Positions 62,100 through 64,000 of a stretch of DNA of 64,000 nt are shown here, piece by piece. Under the pieces are notes generated by a model. It was not told the DNA's origin. It did not search any database and worked only from the letters and a program-made list of their open reading frames with translations. How positions within the stretch are numbered: position 1 is the first letter of the stretch; every line of letters starts with the position of its first letter. The stretch is from Zoroaster sp. YZ-2022 (taxonomy: Eukaryota > Echinodermata > Asteroidea > Forcipulatida > Zoroasteridae): assembly GCA_029582265.1 (NCBI GenBank), contig CM055823.1:27330569-27394568 (forward strand), written 5' to 3'. Made by a program: the position numbers and the translations under genes.

Positions 62100-62260
62100 A
62101 TCAATTATCCTGAGAAATGATTTGGTTTTCATGTTAGAGAAAAGAGGAATCGTTGTCAAAAACGGAAAAAACATGTAACAGTTTTTGTTTATATTTTTAC
62201 AAGGATGTGTTAACTACCATATACCAATGTTGTACATTCCCTTTATTTTTATATTGCATT
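62100..62260 (+). repeat. Dispersed repeat with minisatellite-like end
   Basis: ATTATCCTGAGAAATGATTT, GTTAGAGAAAAGAGGAATCG, then ATACCAATGTTGTACATTCC, the last closely matching part of the 81-bp unit at 3715-4905. It supports the view that the minisatellite unit is part of a dispersed family. Confidence 0.55.
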
Positions 62261-62630
62261 TTTAGATACATGGACCCCAAAATGTAAGTAAATAAGGCCC
62301 TGAATTATTATTTGACCGATGAAAGATTTTCTAGAGATTTGATGTAACAATGAAAAACCACAAATAATACACGAGGTAGTGCATCCCATGTGTATGTATA
62401 CATACATGTACATGTACATATGTGTAAAACAATGTTTTTTCTTATTTTTGACAGGTCTTTATGCATGCCCTTATTCCTGGTATTGTGGTGGTGTGATGGC
62501 ACTGCATGATGCTTAACAACTTTTGCAGAGGATCTTTCATTCCGTGAACTTCACGTCCTGCCATGTTGAATTCAGTATGTACCAGCTTGCCACCTTATGG
62601 CACTTCCAGTAGACCAATTTCTACTTTATA

Positions 62631-63453
62631 CACTCCTCAAAATAAAATAAGGGTCAAAAGTATTTTTGTGAAAAATGTTGAACAAGTCAGGACATAGAAA
62701 CATTTTTAGTAAAGGGTAATGGGCTAAAGGTTGCTCTGCAACATTTTAAGCACTTTTCACATGGTTTGCATGTCTATTGGCTTAGAAACTGACAGATCAT
62801 GTGACAAGACACAAAAATGCTGATAACAGGTTCATGATGTCGCAATCAAGTTTGGCACATCTGCTTTATTTCTTTTGTGGGGTGTTACTGAGATGTTGTC
62901 AACAGGATTCAACACTGGGTACACAGTACAGTCCATGAGGAGGCGTTGTACAGAATGTGTGCGAGTCAGGGGTCATGCAACCTCATACTGACATTAACTT
63001 TAAGTCTCAAAACATACAGAAATAATGTTGATTTGCCAAAGTTTATGACGGGAGAGAATATCAACTGGTGGGAAAGCCTTCAAAATAGGGAGGGGGCTCA
63101 AAGGGGTCCCTCATCCCTACAGCTTCCATGCTGGTTAACCCACTGTTTAACTTTACTCTATCAAGTGCAGAATCCTATTGATTATGTGGGGAATCTCATT
63201 AAGTCTTGAAGAAAAATAAAGCAGATGTGCCAAACTTGATTGCGACATCATGAACCTGTTATCAGCATTTTTGTGTCTTGTCACATGATCTGTCAGTTTC
63301 TAAGCCAATAGACATGCAAACCATGTGAAAAGTGCTTAAAATGTTGCAGAGCAACCTTTAGCCCATTACCCTTACTAAAAATGTTTCTATGTCCTGACTT
63401 GGTGAACATTTTTCACAAAAATACTTTTGACCCTTATTTTATTTTGAGGAGTG
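62631..63453. mobile_element. 823-bp Tc1/mariner-type element with 240-bp arms
   Basis: It starts CACTCCTCAAAATAAAATAA and ends in the exact complement, flanked by TA on both sides. The arms extend about 240 bp (62631-62870 and 63213-63453) and match almost perfectly, including GTTGCTCTGCAACATTTTAA and TCATGATGTCGCAATCAAG. The 340-bp centre has no transposase. Long arms and TA sites fit a non-autonomous Tc1/mariner element. Arm similarity suggests that it is young. Confidence 0.93.
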
Positions 63454-63455
63454 TA

Positions 63456-64000
63456 CATACATGTAAATGTAGCTTTGGGCCAATGTTGATTCGAGAGAAA
63501 CTTCAGTAAATTCAGTAAATCAGGAGTACAATGTCTGTGTCAAAACAGCATGGAGTCAAGGAGTTGAACAATTGTAATATCTTGAGTGTAGGAAAAACTG
63601 AACAATATCCGTACTATTGCGCGGGATTTCTGTAAAAAGAGGATGTGAATGATGAATCTGATGTCGCGTACATCTGCAAACATTTGAACTAAACCTGTCC
63701 TAAATCAATGCACTATGACATTCAAGTTAATCGTCCTTTTGGAGCTAAACACTGTTCATCAGTACATCATTGTTATCATTCAAAATATTCTTGAAAATAT
63801 TTTTCTGTGTACTCACCTAGGCCCAATATCAGTGCTGCTTAGTTTATAGTTATACCCATGAACTTGTTTTGTGTGGGCTGGGTGAAATAACTTTTGGTAT
63901 CAAAACGTAAGCACTTAATGTGATTAAACTTGCATAGCCAGGTTAATTTATGATGTATTATTTGAAAATAAAGGGTTTTTATGCACTGTTCAGTACCTGA
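63456..64000. other. Unannotated 3' end of the window
   Basis: No ORF or repeat is supported. An AATAAA at 63967-63972 might be a polyadenylation signal for an upstream + strand transcript, but nothing links it to one. Confidence 0.3.

Larger units (their letters stand above)
60700..62496 (+). ncRNA. Possible three-exon spliced transcript
   Basis: Strong splice signals are in consistent order: donor GGAG|GTAAGT (exon end 60831), acceptor TTTTCTTTTCACAG with exon 61840-61932 and donor AAAG|GTAAGA, and acceptor CTTATTTTTGACAG (exon from 62455). The middle exon is open in one frame (LIFLDGTPSILVWRWFDHCM, GTLQTVGLAAK) and joins VFMHALIPGIVVV before TGA, but the first exon has stops in the matching frame. 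A non-coding or UTR-rich transcript is most likely; the 5' and 3' ends are unknown. Confidence 0.35.

Overview
The window is animal nuclear DNA, AT-rich, with spliced genes in long introns and many interspersed repeats. The one gene I recognise with confidence is a paired-class, Q50 homeobox gene of the aristaless-like (Alx) family on the + strand. Its reading frame contains an extra segment between the homeodomain and the C-terminal OAR motif. That segment sits where echinoderm Alx1, the skeletogenic regulator, carries its lineage-specific D2 domain. I therefore read the window as an echinoderm genome and the gene as alx1. The echinoderm class cannot be settled from this sequence; tRNA-derived SINEs and abundant inverted-repeat elements fit several classes.

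Layout. Positions 1-6400 are upstream DNA packed with repeats, including an 81-bp minisatellite at 3715-4905. A TATA-containing promoter candidate lies at about 6420, followed by a short first coding exon (6588-6663). Exon 2 (9805-10166) holds the acidic N-terminal region and most of the homeobox. A 29-kb intron follows, with inverted-repeat elements, tandem repeats and GC-rich islands but no host exon I can support. Exon 3 (39376-39507, or to 39678 with the D2 segment) completes the homeodomain. Exon 4 (42240-42653) carries a Q/N/M-rich region and the OAR motif.

On the - strand and convergent with alx1, a chain of four exons (51690 down to 47267) joins in frame at every junction and ends in a stop codon. 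This is probably the 3' part of an unrecognised gene. Two further candidate exons at about 55.8 and 55.1 kb may belong to it, one encoding a likely membrane segment. A 56-codon + strand ORF with a CRE-like upstream element lies inside one of its introns.

The last 7 kb is repeat-dominated: three tRNA-Leu-derived SINEs with a shared body (one with about 82 ATT units, two inserted into older inverted-repeat elements), an 823-bp element with arms of about 240 bp, and a possible spliced + strand transcript at 60.8-62.5 kb.

How the parts fit: the best-supported functional story is alx1 and its two possible exon-3 ends. One end would give a D2-containing Alx1-type protein (384 aa) and the other an ancestral-type protein without D2 (327 aa). 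No functional link between alx1 and the - strand gene can be read from the sequence.
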